DNA of 53,827 bases from a bacterium. Its GTDB lineage: Bacteria; Cyanobacteriota; Vampirovibrionia; Gastranaerophilales; Gastranaerophilaceae. The translations under genes were made by a program, and so were the position numbers. Below, piece by piece: positions 39,487 to 48,294 of this stretch (its first letter is position 1; the number at the start of each line of letters is the position of its first letter). The stretch lies in assembly GCA_017942035.1 (NCBI GenBank), contig JAGAVG010000010.1:1-53827 (forward strand). The letters are read 5' to 3'. Below the pieces are notes generated by a model. That model saw only the letters and a program-made list of their open reading frames with translations, made no database searches and had not been told where the DNA came from.

Positions 39487-41268
39487 ATGGCAGATGGAAT
39501 TGGACAAACTCGCATTACGATAGGCAGAAAACAGGGTGTTACACAGGCCTTGAAGGCAATGGTTGAAGATAAGAAGATGAAACTTTCGGACGGAAGTATT
39601 TCAAAATCTGAATGGAATGCGACGGTGAAAGTTTTGGATGAAATTCAGGCAAACAGAAAGGCGAATAATCAGACGAGTATTTTCGGCAAAGGTTATTTGG
39701 TACATGAAGGCGATAATATTGATTTTACGGCAGATGAGATGGCGAAAATATACAAGGCTATGGGGGTAGAAGTTTCCGAAAAACCTGAACAACCGGCTGC
39801 AGTAAAACCGGAACAGTCAGCGTCAGCACCTCCTGAACAACCGGCTGCAGCCAAACCAGAACCGCCGGTTACAGCAACTTCCGCACAGCCGGCACAAGCT
39901 CCAAAAAATGAATTGCAAGAACAATTTAATAATGATTCTAAAAAAACTAAATTAGGTGCAGCCATTCCAACTTCGGATACATTGAAAGAAAATGGTTTTG
40001 GTTTCCATCCTGAACCAACCGTGCATAATTTTGGCGGTCAACAGCATCAAGTAGACGCCTATGGATATAAAGATGAAAACGGCCTGCATTATTCTCTGGA
40101 TAAAAATGGCGGTAAAACTTATGTAGATAAAGAGGGAAATTCTATTAGAGTATCTGAATTTGAGTCGCAATTCGCATTTCCGGGAAGCACTATGGTTTCA
40201 TACACAAAAAAAGGCGGAAATTTTAAAGATGAGGTAATCTATGGAGCTGATGGGAAAGCTATTCAGGGAAAAACAACAGTAATAAAAGAAGATGGAACTA
40301 CTATATCTTATGAATACAAATATGATTCAAATGGTAATAAAGTTGTACAAAACAACAATTCACAACCGGCTCAACTTAATATAACTCCAAAACCATTGAA
40401 AGAACCTTCTATAACAAGTTCTATGCATTTAGCTTTCTTATCGGATCGTTATGCCGATAAAAATGGTGCGGATTTGCGTCCGGATGTCAGTGTTGTTGAT
40501 TTCGAGGCTATTAAAAATGGTGGGGACGCTCCTCGTAAATTTAATAACTGTAAGCAATCTGTAAAGGTTAATGATGATGGAAGCAAATCCTTTACTTATA
40601 TGTATAAGGATGCTGGCGGAAGAGTTTACACTGATTATAGAACGGTTATAGAGAATCCGGATGGATCTTTAAAAGTTACAACTTCTATAGAATGTGAGAA
40701 TGGTCAATATAGTGATAAGTCAACAACATATAAAAAAGAACCTATGGGTTTAGTACGAGTTTCGCATGATATTGGTAATGATGGATATATTGATAGTGAA
40801 ACTATCAGAACTTCTGATGGTAAACAAATTGCTTTAATTGAATATGGCTATAATAAAGAAAAGGATTTAAAAACTACGGAAATTGAATTGAGTCATAAAG
40901 ATGGTTCATCAACTAGTATTAAATCAAATACGGTTAATGAAAAAGAAGTTTTAAGAGAAGTACATCACATGGAAGATGGTCATCAAACAAGCTTTGCGCA
41001 GTACGGAGAAAACAATCAATTAATTTCACGTTCCGAAACTTCATATTATCCTAGTGGAACTTTTGAAGGTCTAGAGGGCAAGTTTGAGAAAGAAGAATTA
41101 ATATATGATAAGAATAATAAACTCGAAACAAAAATTGAATATTCTTATGAAAAAGACAAAGATGGCTATTATGTAAAAATCACTAAGGAGACAAATTTCC
41201 AAACCGGTGAAGTTAAAACGTATAGATCCGATGAGACCTCTCTTCATCTGAATATGACATTAGATTAA
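39487..41268 (+). CDS. large, repeat-rich protein of unknown function, probably surface or exported
   Basis: No family is recognised. The 593-residue product starts MADGIGQTRITIGRKQG. A helical N-terminal part contains an EF-hand-like LSDGSISKSEW (about 36-46), followed by a Pro/Ala/Glu linker (about 98-140: KPEQPAAVKPEQ, APPEQPAAAKPEP). The rest is beta-rich with repeated turns of the type DGSLKVTTSIE, DGTTISYEYKYDSNG, NENNQL-like loops, resembling the YD/MORN-like repeats of surface and toxin-shell proteins. No signal peptide or membrane anchor is seen. AAAGGAG lies 6 nt before the ATG. Its leader carries tandem repeats, so expression may vary. Confidence 0.75.
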   Translation: MADGIGQTRITIGRKQGVTQALKAMVEDKKMKLSDGSISKSEWNATVKVLDEIQANRKANNQTSIFGKGYLVHEGDNIDFTADEMAKIYKAMGVEVSEKPEQPAAVKPEQSASAPPEQPAAAKPEPPVTATSAQPAQAPKNELQEQFNNDSKKTKLGAAIPTSDTLKENGFGFHPEPTVHNFGGQQHQVDAYGYKDENGLHYSLDKNGGKTYVDKEGNSIRVSEFESQFAFPGSTMVSYTKKGGNFKDEVIYGADGKAIQGKTTVIKEDGTTISYEYKYDSNGNKVVQNNNSQPAQLNITPKPLKEPSITSSMHLAFLSDRYADKNGADLRPDVSVVDFEAIKNGGDAPRKFNNCKQSVKVNDDGSKSFTYMYKDAGGRVYTDYRTVIENPDGSLKVTTSIECENGQYSDKSTTYKKEPMGLVRVSHDIGNDGYIDSETIRTSDGKQIALIEYGYNKEKDLKTTEIELSHKDGSSTSIKSNTVNEKEVLREVHHMEDGHQTSFAQYGENNQLISRSETSYYPSGTFEGLEGKFEKEELIYDKNNKLETKIEYSYEKDKDGYYVKITKETNFQTGEVKTYRSDETSLHLNMTLD

Positions 41269-41285
41269 TAGCAATTAGTTTTTGG

Positions 41286-41319
41286 CGGGAGATTTAATCT
41301 CCCGTCCATTATTTTCTTT
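41286..41319. terminator. terminator between the 593-residue protein gene and bioC
   Basis: An almost perfect hairpin CGGGAGAT-TTA-ATCTCCCG (41286-41304) followed by a T-rich run on the plus strand. Confidence 0.85.
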
Positions 41320-42040
41320 TTGCAATAACTATAATCGGAGCGTATGTGAGAGTGTTTTCGGGGTATTTTTCACTGAAATTTTTGCAAAAATCTTTCACAT
41401 CTTTAAACGTCCAGCTGTCGTTGTTTAGTGAATTTACACCGGTGTTTTTCATGTGCGCTAAAAGTTCCAGCGGACTGTTGAATTTTAGAACTTTTTCAAA
41501 TTCCTCAACAGAAACTATTTCAAAATACGGCTGAAGAATTTCGCAAAGCTCGTTTTTATTTTTGTATTCCAGTGAAAGTCCGGTGACGGCCTTTATTTCC
41601 TTAAAGTTTTTGGGTGAAAATGTTGAAAACGCAAGAATACCTTCCGGATTGAGAAAAGTTCGAAAGTGTTCGGCGGCTGTGTCAAGCTTTTTCAGCCATT
41701 GAAACATCGCATTCGAGATTACTAAGTCCACCTTAGAGCCGACGGAGATTTTCTGGGCATTGCCGACAATAAATTCGGAGTTTGGAAGTATCAGATTGGC
41801 GTATTTTTTCGCCTTGATAAGCAAATCGTTTGCGATATAGCGGTCGAAATTTATTTTTTGCGCAATTTCTTTTGTCAAAATTCCCGTTCCGCACCCGAGT
41901 TCAAGAATTGCGGAGTAGGAATTCTCGGGAAGATTTTTGACAAGCTTTTCCGCCATAATCTTTTGAACAATGGCGTTCTCGCTATACTTGTCCAAACTTT
42001 TTTCAAATTGTTTCTTTACTTTTTGGGGATTTATCTGCAT
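41309..42040 (-). CDS. bioC: malonyl-ACP O-methyltransferase
   Basis: BioC methylates malonyl-ACP so that fatty acid synthesis can build pimeloyl-ACP methyl ester, the biotin precursor. The 243 residues are a class I SAM-dependent methyltransferase: ILELGCGTGILTKEIAQ (motif I, about 45-61), SEFIVGNAQKI, and VDLVISNAMFQWLKKLD, which is characteristic of BioC. The N-terminus QKVKKQFEKSLDKYSENAIVQ is also typical. It overlaps the end of bioG by 38 nt; the order is bioF, bioG, bioC. A terminator follows. Confidence 0.93.
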   Translation of the reverse strand: MQINPQKVKKQFEKSLDKYSENAIVQKIMAEKLVKNLPENSYSAILELGCGTGILTKEIAQKINFDRYIANDLLIKAKKYANLILPNSEFIVGNAQKISVGSKVDLVISNAMFQWLKKLDTAAEHFRTFLNPEGILAFSTFSPKNFKEIKAVTGLSLEYKNKNELCEILQPYFEIVSVEEFEKVLKFNSPLELLAHMKNTGVNSLNNDSWTFKDVKDFCKNFSEKYPENTLTYAPIIVIAKRK

Positions 42041-42725
42041 TTATAATCTCGTTCCAGCTATCAAATTCGTAAAACGGAAAATGTCCCGTCTGTGCCTCTA
42101 TTATATCACAACCGGTTTCTTTCCAGAAATTAATCTGGTTTTTAGGCGGGATTATTTTGTCAAATTTGCTTACGATTGCAAAATCGTAGAATTTTTCGCC
42201 GCAAATTTGTTCGGCATTTGAACCGCTTGTTTTAATGTATTCGTAAAGTTTCTCTAATTCTTCTGCCCTATTTTCAAGCGTGCGTTGAACCGGATTTAGG
42301 GTGTATCTTTCAAATTCATTGTCGTTATTGAAAACATTTTTGTAAAATTTGCCCTTCAAGCCGCTTTCGACAAATTTCAAAGTAAGTTCAAATGTTCGCT
42401 GTGGAATTCCGTAAGCGTTATCGACAGGGAGACAAGTTCCGTTCACTGCAACTTTTTTTGAAATGTTTTGTGGCAGGCTGTCTTTTAAAATTTGGGCTGC
42501 GAAAACACCCATTGACCAAGCAATAAGCTCGATTTTCTCATATTTTTTGAACTCTGTGCGCAATTCATTGAGCGGTGCTGAAGAAATTTCGCCGTAATCG
42601 TAAAAGATTATCACGTCGGTCTCTTCTGCGGCCAAAAATTTGAAAGGGGTTCCGTCAAAACTCCAGCCGGCAAAGAACATTACCAAATTTTTATTTTCTT
42701 TTTTGCTTAGCCAATTATATTGCAT
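42003..42725 (-). CDS. bioG: pimeloyl-ACP methyl ester esterase, BioG type (DUF452)
   Basis: BioG hydrolyses the methyl ester of pimeloyl-ACP, closing the BioC pathway; it replaces BioH. The 240 residues start at ATG 42723-42725 behind GGA, within the end of bioF (19-nt overlap); a longer upstream frame only reads bioF sequence out of frame and is rejected. The alpha/beta hydrolase features are MFFAGWSFDGTPF near the N-terminus, the nucleophile S in IAWSMGVFAA, an Asp in FDKIIPP and the His in QTGHFPFYEFDSW. Tight overlaps on both sides show a coupled operon. Confidence 0.9.
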   Translation of the reverse strand: MQYNWLSKKENKNLVMFFAGWSFDGTPFKFLAAEETDVIIFYDYGEISSAPLNELRTEFKKYEKIELIAWSMGVFAAQILKDSLPQNISKKVAVNGTCLPVDNAYGIPQRTFELTLKFVESGLKGKFYKNVFNNDNEFERYTLNPVQRTLENRAEELEKLYEYIKTSGSNAEQICGEKFYDFAIVSKFDKIIPPKNQINFWKETGCDIIEAQTGHFPFYEFDSWNEIINADKSPKSKETI

Positions 42726-43822
42726 AATTTTTCCAAATCCTTTTCTTCGATTTCTGTTGTGAGCGAAAGCCTTAGGCGGGAAGTTCCCTCGGGAACGGTC
42801 GGGGGCCTTATCGGGAGGGTGAAATACCCGTTTTGATAGAGAATGTCGCATTTTTCGATTGTTTCTTTGTTTCCTCCGATTATAACGGGAATTATCTGGC
42901 TCTGACTTTTGAATTTTTGTCCGAGTTCAAGCATTTTTTTGCGTTTTTCAAATGTGAAAGGCAGTTTGTTTTCGATTATAAACTTTGAAAACGCTATTGT
43001 TATCGGAGGAAGCGCGGTTGAGAAGATAAATGAGCGGGCTTTGTTGGTCAGATAATCAATCAATTCTTTCTTTCCTGTTGCGAACGCGCCCATTGACCCT
43101 ATTGATTTGCCGAAAGTTCCTATAATCAAATCTGTTTGCGCTATTAAACCTTTCTCTTCCAACACGCCGAGACCCTTTTGGCCAAAAACTCCAAATGCGT
43201 GCGCTTCATCTACCACAAGCAGACAATTGTATCGTTTTTTGAGTTCGACAATTTTTTCTAAATCTGCAATGTCGCCATCCATTGAAAAAACGCTTTCCGT
43301 AACGATTACGGCGTTGTTGAAGTTTTTTCTTTCGCGCTGTAGAAGTTTTTCAAGGCTTTCCATGTTGTTATGCGGATAGCGGAAGAATTTGCTTCTGGCA
43401 AGCTGCATTCCGTCAATTATGCTTGCATGGTTAAGTTTATCCGAAAAAATTACGTCGCCTGCGGAGGTGAGGGAACTGTTTATTCCGACATTTGCATGGT
43501 AGCCGCTGTTGAATAAAAGCGTTCCTCCGCTGTTGTAAAGGTTTGTGATTAAATCTTCAAGCTCTTTGTATACAGGTAAGGTTCCTGTCAAAAGTCTTGC
43601 GGAACCGCTTCCGAAAGAGTATTTGCCCCCACCGTTTGCTAAAAATTCTTCCGTAATTTTTTGGTTATCGGCGAAGCCTAAATAATTATTGGAGGATAAA
43701 TTTAATAATTTCTTACCCTTGAAAAAAATGTATTTTTCATCTTTCCATTCAAAATCGCTGATGTGTCTAAGATGAGAGTTTTCTTCAAGATTTTCTAATA
43801 TATTTCGATAGTTTTCAATCAT
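42707..43822 (-). CDS. bioF: 8-amino-7-oxononanoate synthase
   Basis: BioF condenses pimeloyl-ACP or -CoA with alanine, using pyridoxal phosphate. The 371 residues show the family blocks NNYLGFADNQ, GSGSARLLTGT, LNHASIIDG, VTESVFSMDGD, VDEAHAFG and TFGKSIGS with the cofactor lysine K239. ATG 43820-43822 is taken as the start; a TTG 7 codons earlier lies inside the lysS terminator. No ribosome binding site is clear. First gene of the bioF-bioG-bioC run. bioA, bioD and bioB are not in the window. Confidence 0.95.
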   Translation of the reverse strand: MIENYRNILENLEENSHLRHISDFEWKDEKYIFFKGKKLLNLSSNNYLGFADNQKITEEFLANGGGKYSFGSGSARLLTGTLPVYKELEDLITNLYNSGGTLLFNSGYHANVGINSSLTSAGDVIFSDKLNHASIIDGMQLARSKFFRYPHNNMESLEKLLQRERKNFNNAVIVTESVFSMDGDIADLEKIVELKKRYNCLLVVDEAHAFGVFGQKGLGVLEEKGLIAQTDLIIGTFGKSIGSMGAFATGKKELIDYLTNKARSFIFSTALPPITIAFSKFIIENKLPFTFEKRKKMLELGQKFKSQSQIIPVIIGGNKETIEKCDILYQNGYFTLPIRPPTVPEGTSRLRLSLTTEIEEKDLEKLCNIIG

Positions 43823-43832
43823 TTTGCTATAT

Positions 43833-43862
43833 AAAAAGGGCAAACCTTAATTTTGTCTGCCC
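43833..43862 (-). terminator. terminator of lysS
   Basis: On the minus strand GGGCAGAC (43855-43862) pairs with GTTTGCCC (43838-43845) with one mismatch, followed by TTTTT (43833-43837). It separates lysS from bioF. Confidence 0.8.
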
Positions 43863-43884
43863 TTTTATTCCTTTGTACTAATAA

Positions 43885-45423
43885 TTAATCGCGCGGGCGC
43901 ATTGTCGGGAATGCAATGACATCACGGATTGACGGTGAATTTGTCAAAAGCATTACAAGTCTGTCAATACCGATACCTAAGCCGCCCATTGGAGGAGCGC
44001 CGTGTTCAAGTGCGCAGATGTAATCTTCATCAATCGACATAGCTTCTTCGTCTCCGTTTGCTTTTGCAAGTGCTTGTGCTTCGAAACGGTGTCTTTGATC
44101 AATCGGGTCTGTAAGTTCAGAAAACGCGTTACAGATTTCCCAGCCGTTAACACGAGTTTCAAAACGTTCTGTGAGTCTGTCATTGTCGCGGTGAACCTTT
44201 GCAAGCGGTGAAATATCACGCGGATAATCGTAAATATGCACCGGCTGGATTAGTTCAGGCTCAACCTTTTCTTCAAAAACTAAGTCAAGAACCTGACCCC
44301 AGTTTTCGCATTCCGCGGCATTAACTCCGATAGATTTTGCTTTTTCTTGTGCTTCTTCACAAGAGAAAGTCGTTGCAAAATCAATTCCGGTTTTTTCCTG
44401 AATTGCGCCAATCATAGTCTTTCTATCCCAAGGCGGAGTAAGGTCGATAACGTTTTCGCCGTATTGGATTTTCATTGTTCCTAAAACTTCCTGTGCAACC
44501 GTTGAGACAAGGTTTTCAACAAGTGTCATCATGTCATTATAATCAACGTAAGCCTGATAAAGTTCCATCATTGTGAATTCAGGGTTGTGACGTGTGTCGA
44601 TACCTTCGTTTCTGAAACTTCTGTTGATTTCAAATATTTTTTCTGAAACTCCGCCAACCATAAGCCTTTTCAGGTAAAGTTCCGGTGCAATCCTCATGAA
44701 CATATCCATATCAAGCGCATTGTGGTGTGTAATGAACGGTTTTGCGTTAGCTCCGCCGGCCTGCGGGTGAAGCATAGGAGTTTCAACTTCCATAAATCCT
44801 TTACCGATTAGATATTCTCTAATTTTTTGGATAATTTTGCTTCTGTTTCTGAAAGTTTCTCTAACATCTTCATTCGCAATCAAATCGATATAACGCTGTC
44901 TGTATTTAGTTTCAACGTCGGTTAATTTATATTTTTTACCTGTTTTTGCTTCGATTTCTTTAACTTTTTCTTCGCTAAGATGTTTGTTTGGAAGCGGAAG
45001 GAGAGCTTTTGAAAGCAATGTTAAATCAGTCGCTTTGATAGAAAGTTCTCCGCGCGGAGTTCTTCTGATTGTACCCTTAAAACCTACGATATCACCGAGG
45101 TCGATGAGTTTTAAAAGGGCGATTTGCTCAGGGTTAAGATTTTCTTTGTGAGAGAAAATCTGGATTTTTCCGGAATCATCAACGAGGTCGATGAACATTC
45201 CGGAATTTCTTATAACCATTACTCTTCCGGCTACAGAATATTCATCTTCTGTTTCAACGCCGGCTTCAAGGTCTTTGTATTTGTCCTGCAAATCCTGAGC
45301 TTTTGCATCTTTTTTGTAATAATACGGGTACGGATTAATTCCTTTGTCTGCTAAATCCGTAAGTTTCTGAATTCTGGTCTGTCTTATAGACGATTCAGAG
45401 TCGTGTATTAATTCCTGTGCCAT
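43885..45423 (-). CDS. lysS: lysyl-tRNA synthetase, class II
   Basis: Charges tRNA-Lys. The 512 residues comprise an N-terminal OB-fold anticodon-binding domain (about 50-165, YSVAGRVMVIRNSGMFIDL) and the class II catalytic core: motif 1 FMEVETPMLHPQAGGANAKP, motif 2 RSFRNEGIDTRHNPEFTMME and motif 3 GLGIGIDRLVMLL. Length is standard. ATG 45421-45423 follows AAGGAAT. An extended -10 box TGT-TACAAT lies about 35 nt upstream. It has its own terminator. Confidence 0.98.
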   Translation of the reverse strand: MAQELIHDSESSIRQTRIQKLTDLADKGINPYPYYYKKDAKAQDLQDKYKDLEAGVETEDEYSVAGRVMVIRNSGMFIDLVDDSGKIQIFSHKENLNPEQIALLKLIDLGDIVGFKGTIRRTPRGELSIKATDLTLLSKALLPLPNKHLSEEKVKEIEAKTGKKYKLTDVETKYRQRYIDLIANEDVRETFRNRSKIIQKIREYLIGKGFMEVETPMLHPQAGGANAKPFITHHNALDMDMFMRIAPELYLKRLMVGGVSEKIFEINRSFRNEGIDTRHNPEFTMMELYQAYVDYNDMMTLVENLVSTVAQEVLGTMKIQYGENVIDLTPPWDRKTMIGAIQEKTGIDFATTFSCEEAQEKAKSIGVNAAECENWGQVLDLVFEEKVEPELIQPVHIYDYPRDISPLAKVHRDNDRLTERFETRVNGWEICNAFSELTDPIDQRHRFEAQALAKANGDEEAMSIDEDYICALEHGAPPMGGLGIGIDRLVMLLTNSPSIRDVIAFPTMRPRD

Positions 45424-45457
45424 TTTATATTCCTTATATTAAGTAATCCTCAAGAAT

Positions 45458-45466
45458 ATTGTAACA
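45458..45466 (-). promoter_or_regulatory. extended -10 box of lysS
   Basis: On the minus strand TGT-TACAAT, identical to the box before era. Here, unlike era, a leader of about 30 nt with a ribosome binding site follows. Confidence 0.5.
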
Positions 45467-45479
45467 CAAAAAAATAAAT

Positions 45480-45625
45480 AGTGACTTAAAGTCTTAGTAT
45501 CTTAGCGTCTTTTTTTAGCCTTCCTGCCCTCTGTTCCATTGGTAGACTAAAGTCTACCCTACCATTCTCACAAAGAGAGAGGGTAAGAGATGCTGAAATA
45601 AATTCAGCATGACAGGTTCTACTCG
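45480..45625. repeat. repeat island between pilT and lysS
   Basis: A TTAAGACG-type tract (45480-45512), the 22-bp GTAGAC palindrome (45541-45562), a degenerate GCCCCTTGTGGG-type remnant (45563-45582), an ELVSAS-type inverted unit (45586-45612) and a fragment like the REP end (GTCGCAATGAA). No coding signal is seen. Confidence 0.65.
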
Positions 45626-45640
45626 GTCGCAATGAATTTA

Positions 45641-46708
45641 CTATGAATTAAGCAAACGTTTCAATTCTTCCGGTCTTGATGTTTTTGCAAGTGCGTCATC
45701 CAGAGCGATTAAGTTTTGTTTATAAAGGTTTGCCAGAGCCATTTCAAGAGTTTGCATTCCCATGCCCTGATTCATCTGGATTGTAGAGTAAATCTGGGCG
45801 GCTTTGGATTCTCTGATAAGGTTTGCAATCGCAGGAGTTACAAGCATTATTTCCTGAGCCATTACACGGCCTTTTTTAGTTCCGTCCGGCTGAGTTTTAG
45901 GAAGAAGTGTTTGTGCAAATACTGCAACCAGCGAGTTTGCAAGCTGTACACGTATCTGTTGCTGTTGTCCTTCCGGAAAAACGTCAATGATACGGTCAAT
46001 AGTTTGGGAAGCTGATGAGGTGTGCAATGTACCGAATACTAAGTGACCGGTTTCTGCGGCTGTCAGGGCAAGAGCGATGGTTTCGTGGTCTCTCATCTCA
46101 CCTACCAGAATAATATCAGGGTCTTCACGTAATGCAGATTTCAGCGCGTTAGCAAAAGATCTTGTATCCATTCCGAGTTCTCTCTGGTGAACGATACTCT
46201 GTTTTGAGGTGTGGACAAATTCTATCGGGTCCTCGATTGTCAAAATGTGTTCAGCTCTGTTTGAATTGATAAAATCAATCATTGCGGCAAGGGTTGTAGA
46301 TTTACCGGAACCGGTAGGACCGGTTACAAGAATCAATCCGCGCGGTTTTTCAGCTGTTTTTCTTACAATATCCGGCAAGCCCAGTTTGTCAAAAGATGGA
46401 ACAATTGAGGTAATTGTTCTGAATGCTGCCGCATAGTTGCCTTTATCTTTATAGATATTAACCCTGAATCGGCTTAAACCTTCAATACCATAAGAAAAGT
46501 CTAATTCCCATTCTTGTTCAAGTTTACGTCTTTGTTCATTTGAAAGCATCGGGAATAAAAGTGTTTCAACATCATCCGGTGAAAGCGGCGGACAATCCAT
46601 TCTTTTTAATTTCCCGTCTACACGAATTGCCGGAGGAAGATTACTTGAAATATGTAAGTCACTTCCGCCTTCTGAAACAAGTTTTTCTAATAAATCTTCT
46701 ATTAACAT
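45641..46708 (-). CDS. pilT: type IV pilus retraction ATPase PilT
   Basis: PilT is the hexameric motor that depolymerises pili and drives twitching and DNA uptake. The 355 residues match the family. Walker A GPTGSGKST is at 130-138, followed by the Asp box (LTIEDPIEFVH), HQRELGMDTRSF, Walker B DIILVGEMRD, the His box FGTLHTSSASQTIDR and the PilT C-terminal region IYSTIQMNQGMGMQTLE. It lies 17 nt downstream of a small gene on the same strand. The assembly genes pilO and pilMN are about 25 kb away. Confidence 0.97.
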   Translation of the reverse strand: MLIEDLLEKLVSEGGSDLHISSNLPPAIRVDGKLKRMDCPPLSPDDVETLLFPMLSNEQRRKLEQEWELDFSYGIEGLSRFRVNIYKDKGNYAAAFRTITSIVPSFDKLGLPDIVRKTAEKPRGLILVTGPTGSGKSTTLAAMIDFINSNRAEHILTIEDPIEFVHTSKQSIVHQRELGMDTRSFANALKSALREDPDIILVGEMRDHETIALALTAAETGHLVFGTLHTSSASQTIDRIIDVFPEGQQQQIRVQLANSLVAVFAQTLLPKTQPDGTKKGRVMAQEIMLVTPAIANLIRESKAAQIYSTIQMNQGMGMQTLEMALANLYKQNLIALDDALAKTSRPEELKRLLNS

Positions 46709-46725
46709 CTTTTATCCTTCCTCAT

Positions 46726-46977
46726 TTATTCTGAAATGTTCATGATGGCATCAGCTTCCTGAACTGCACGTTCAATCAAAATGTATGCCATATAAGCTCC
46801 CAGAGCAACTGCTTTTGGGTCTAAATCCGTTTTGTTTGCAGCTTCTATAATTGCGGTGTTAATCTCCGGATTTTCTTCTTTTATATAGTGAATCATTTGT
46901 TTTCGCCAGGACGGCATATCTTTAAATATTTCCGTAAATATGCCGGCCGCAATTTCTTCTGTAACTATAGGGAGCAT
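46726..46977 (-). CDS. small helical protein in an operon with pilT
   Basis: No family is recognised. The 83 residues are mostly helical and slightly acidic: a first part LPIVTEEIAAGIFTEIFKDM, a central HYIKEENPEINTAIIEAANK and a hydrophobic helix near the end (about 57-72, AVALGAYMAYILIERAV). ATG 46975-46977 follows AAGGAT; a TTG directly before it is less likely. It precedes pilT by 17 nt and shares its promoter (47011-47039), which suggests a role connected with pilus retraction. Confidence 0.75.
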   Translation of the reverse strand: MLPIVTEEIAAGIFTEIFKDMPSWRKQMIHYIKEENPEINTAIIEAANKTDLDPKAVALGAYMAYILIERAVQEADAIMNISE

Positions 46978-47010
46978 CAATTTATCCTTTTTTAGTAGCT
47001 TTACGCAATT

Positions 47011-47039
47011 ATTATATACATTTTTTCAATAACTGTCCA
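47011..47039 (-). promoter_or_regulatory. promoter of the small gene-pilT operon
   Basis: On the minus strand: TGGACA (47034-47039), 17-nt spacer, TATAAT (47011-47016). Confidence 0.65.
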
Positions 47040-47101
47040 GTGTTTATTTTCTAACAGGAAACTTTTTTTGAAATCATTTATTTGGAGGAGATAAAATTAC
47101 C

Positions 47102-48259
47102 TTAATTTTTACTGTTAAATAAAGGTTCAAGTTCCGCTTTAACTTTGTCTTGTATTTCGTTATAATTGACAGAAACCGGCGTTGGTTTCGATGTTTTTAA
47201 AACCTCAAGAAATATTTTTGCGTTTTTAGGCTTTTTATCGTCCAGAAAAGTTTTTGAATTTGCGGCATCAATTCTTGCCGGTACAATAAGTCCGCTTTTT
47301 GTCATTTTTTCTATATTTTCTTTTGAAGATAAATATTCTATTAATTTACGAGCTTCATTTTTGTGTTTTGAAGATTTTGAAATTGCCCATCCTGACGCAT
47401 CAAGCGGAACTATACTCCCTTTCTCTCCGGATGGAAAATTTATTATATCCCAGTCAAAGTCGCATTCTTCTCTGTATTTTGGAACAAGCCAGCGCCCCGA
47501 AAGGTGCATTCCTAATTTTCCTTGCAAAAATAATTGTGCCATTGTTGCGCTTGCGCTCTGTTCTCTTTTGGGTGCAACATTGTATTTATTTCTTAAATCA
47601 GCGTAAAACTTCAATCCCTTTTGGCTTTCCGGTGAATTTATTATTTCTGTTTGCAAATCGTCAGATAAAATTCCGCCCCCTTCGCTCATTAAATACGGAA
47701 GGAAAAATAGGCAGTCTTCTTCAAAACTTATTCCGAAGGTGTCTTTATCTGTTAGTTTTTGGGCAGTTTTTAAGAAATCTTCAAATGTCCAATTTCTATC
47801 CGGATATGGGATTTTATGTTTATTAAACAAATATTTATTATAGAAAATGACGAGATTTGAGACATCGCGCGGGATTGCGTATAATTTCCCGTTATATGAA
47901 AGTGCTTCCAGTGTTTTTTCTTCAAACACTCCTTCCGGTGCTTTCAATTCTTCCAAAAGTCCGGCGTTTGCATATATCGGAAGGTATAAATTATTCAGAA
48001 AAATTACATCGGGAGCTGTATTTGAGGCAAACAAAAGATGAATTTTCTGGAAATAATTCTGCGGAATATGCATAAATTCAACTTTTATATCCGAATTTTC
48101 TTTTTCGAAATTTTCTAGAATCGGTTTTATGATTTCAATTTCAGATTTTGAGCCCCAGCTTGCAAATTCAATTTTTACCGGAGTATTTTTGTGTGTGCAA
48201 CCCGAAAAAAGCACGGCGGCACTGATTATTAAAGCTATTTTTTTTAATGAACTCTTCAC
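47102..48259 (-). CDS. extracellular solute-binding lipoprotein (ABC transporter, sugar type)
   Basis: A family 1 substrate-binding protein that captures a solute, usually an oligosaccharide, for an ABC importer. The 385 residues begin with a lipoprotein signal, lipobox LFSGC with lipidated C21. The mature part shows IEFASWGSKSEIEIIKPILE, FASNTAPDVIFLNN, LSYNGKLYAIPRDVSNLVIF and FLQGKLGMHLSGRW, all typical. The permease and ATPase genes are not adjacent, so it is an orphan in this window. It starts 35 nt downstream of the stop of the gene at 48295. No terminator is seen between them. Confidence 0.88.
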   Translation of the reverse strand: MKSSLKKIALIISAAVLFSGCTHKNTPVKIEFASWGSKSEIEIIKPILENFEKENSDIKVEFMHIPQNYFQKIHLLFASNTAPDVIFLNNLYLPIYANAGLLEELKAPEGVFEEKTLEALSYNGKLYAIPRDVSNLVIFYNKYLFNKHKIPYPDRNWTFEDFLKTAQKLTDKDTFGISFEEDCLFFLPYLMSEGGGILSDDLQTEIINSPESQKGLKFYADLRNKYNVAPKREQSASATMAQLFLQGKLGMHLSGRWLVPKYREECDFDWDIINFPSGEKGSIVPLDASGWAISKSSKHKNEARKLIEYLSSKENIEKMTKSGLIVPARIDAANSKTFLDDKKPKNAKIFLEVLKTSKPTPVSVNYNEIQDKVKAELEPLFNSKN

Positions 48260-48294
48260 TTATTTAAACTTCACTTCTGCGGAAATGTTATGGA

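Noticed and set aside
42726-42851. Longer bioG start giving 42 extra N-terminal residues
   Set aside because: The extra part is bioF sequence read in another frame (Arg/His/Pro-rich), and the internal ATG 42725 begins the conserved region.
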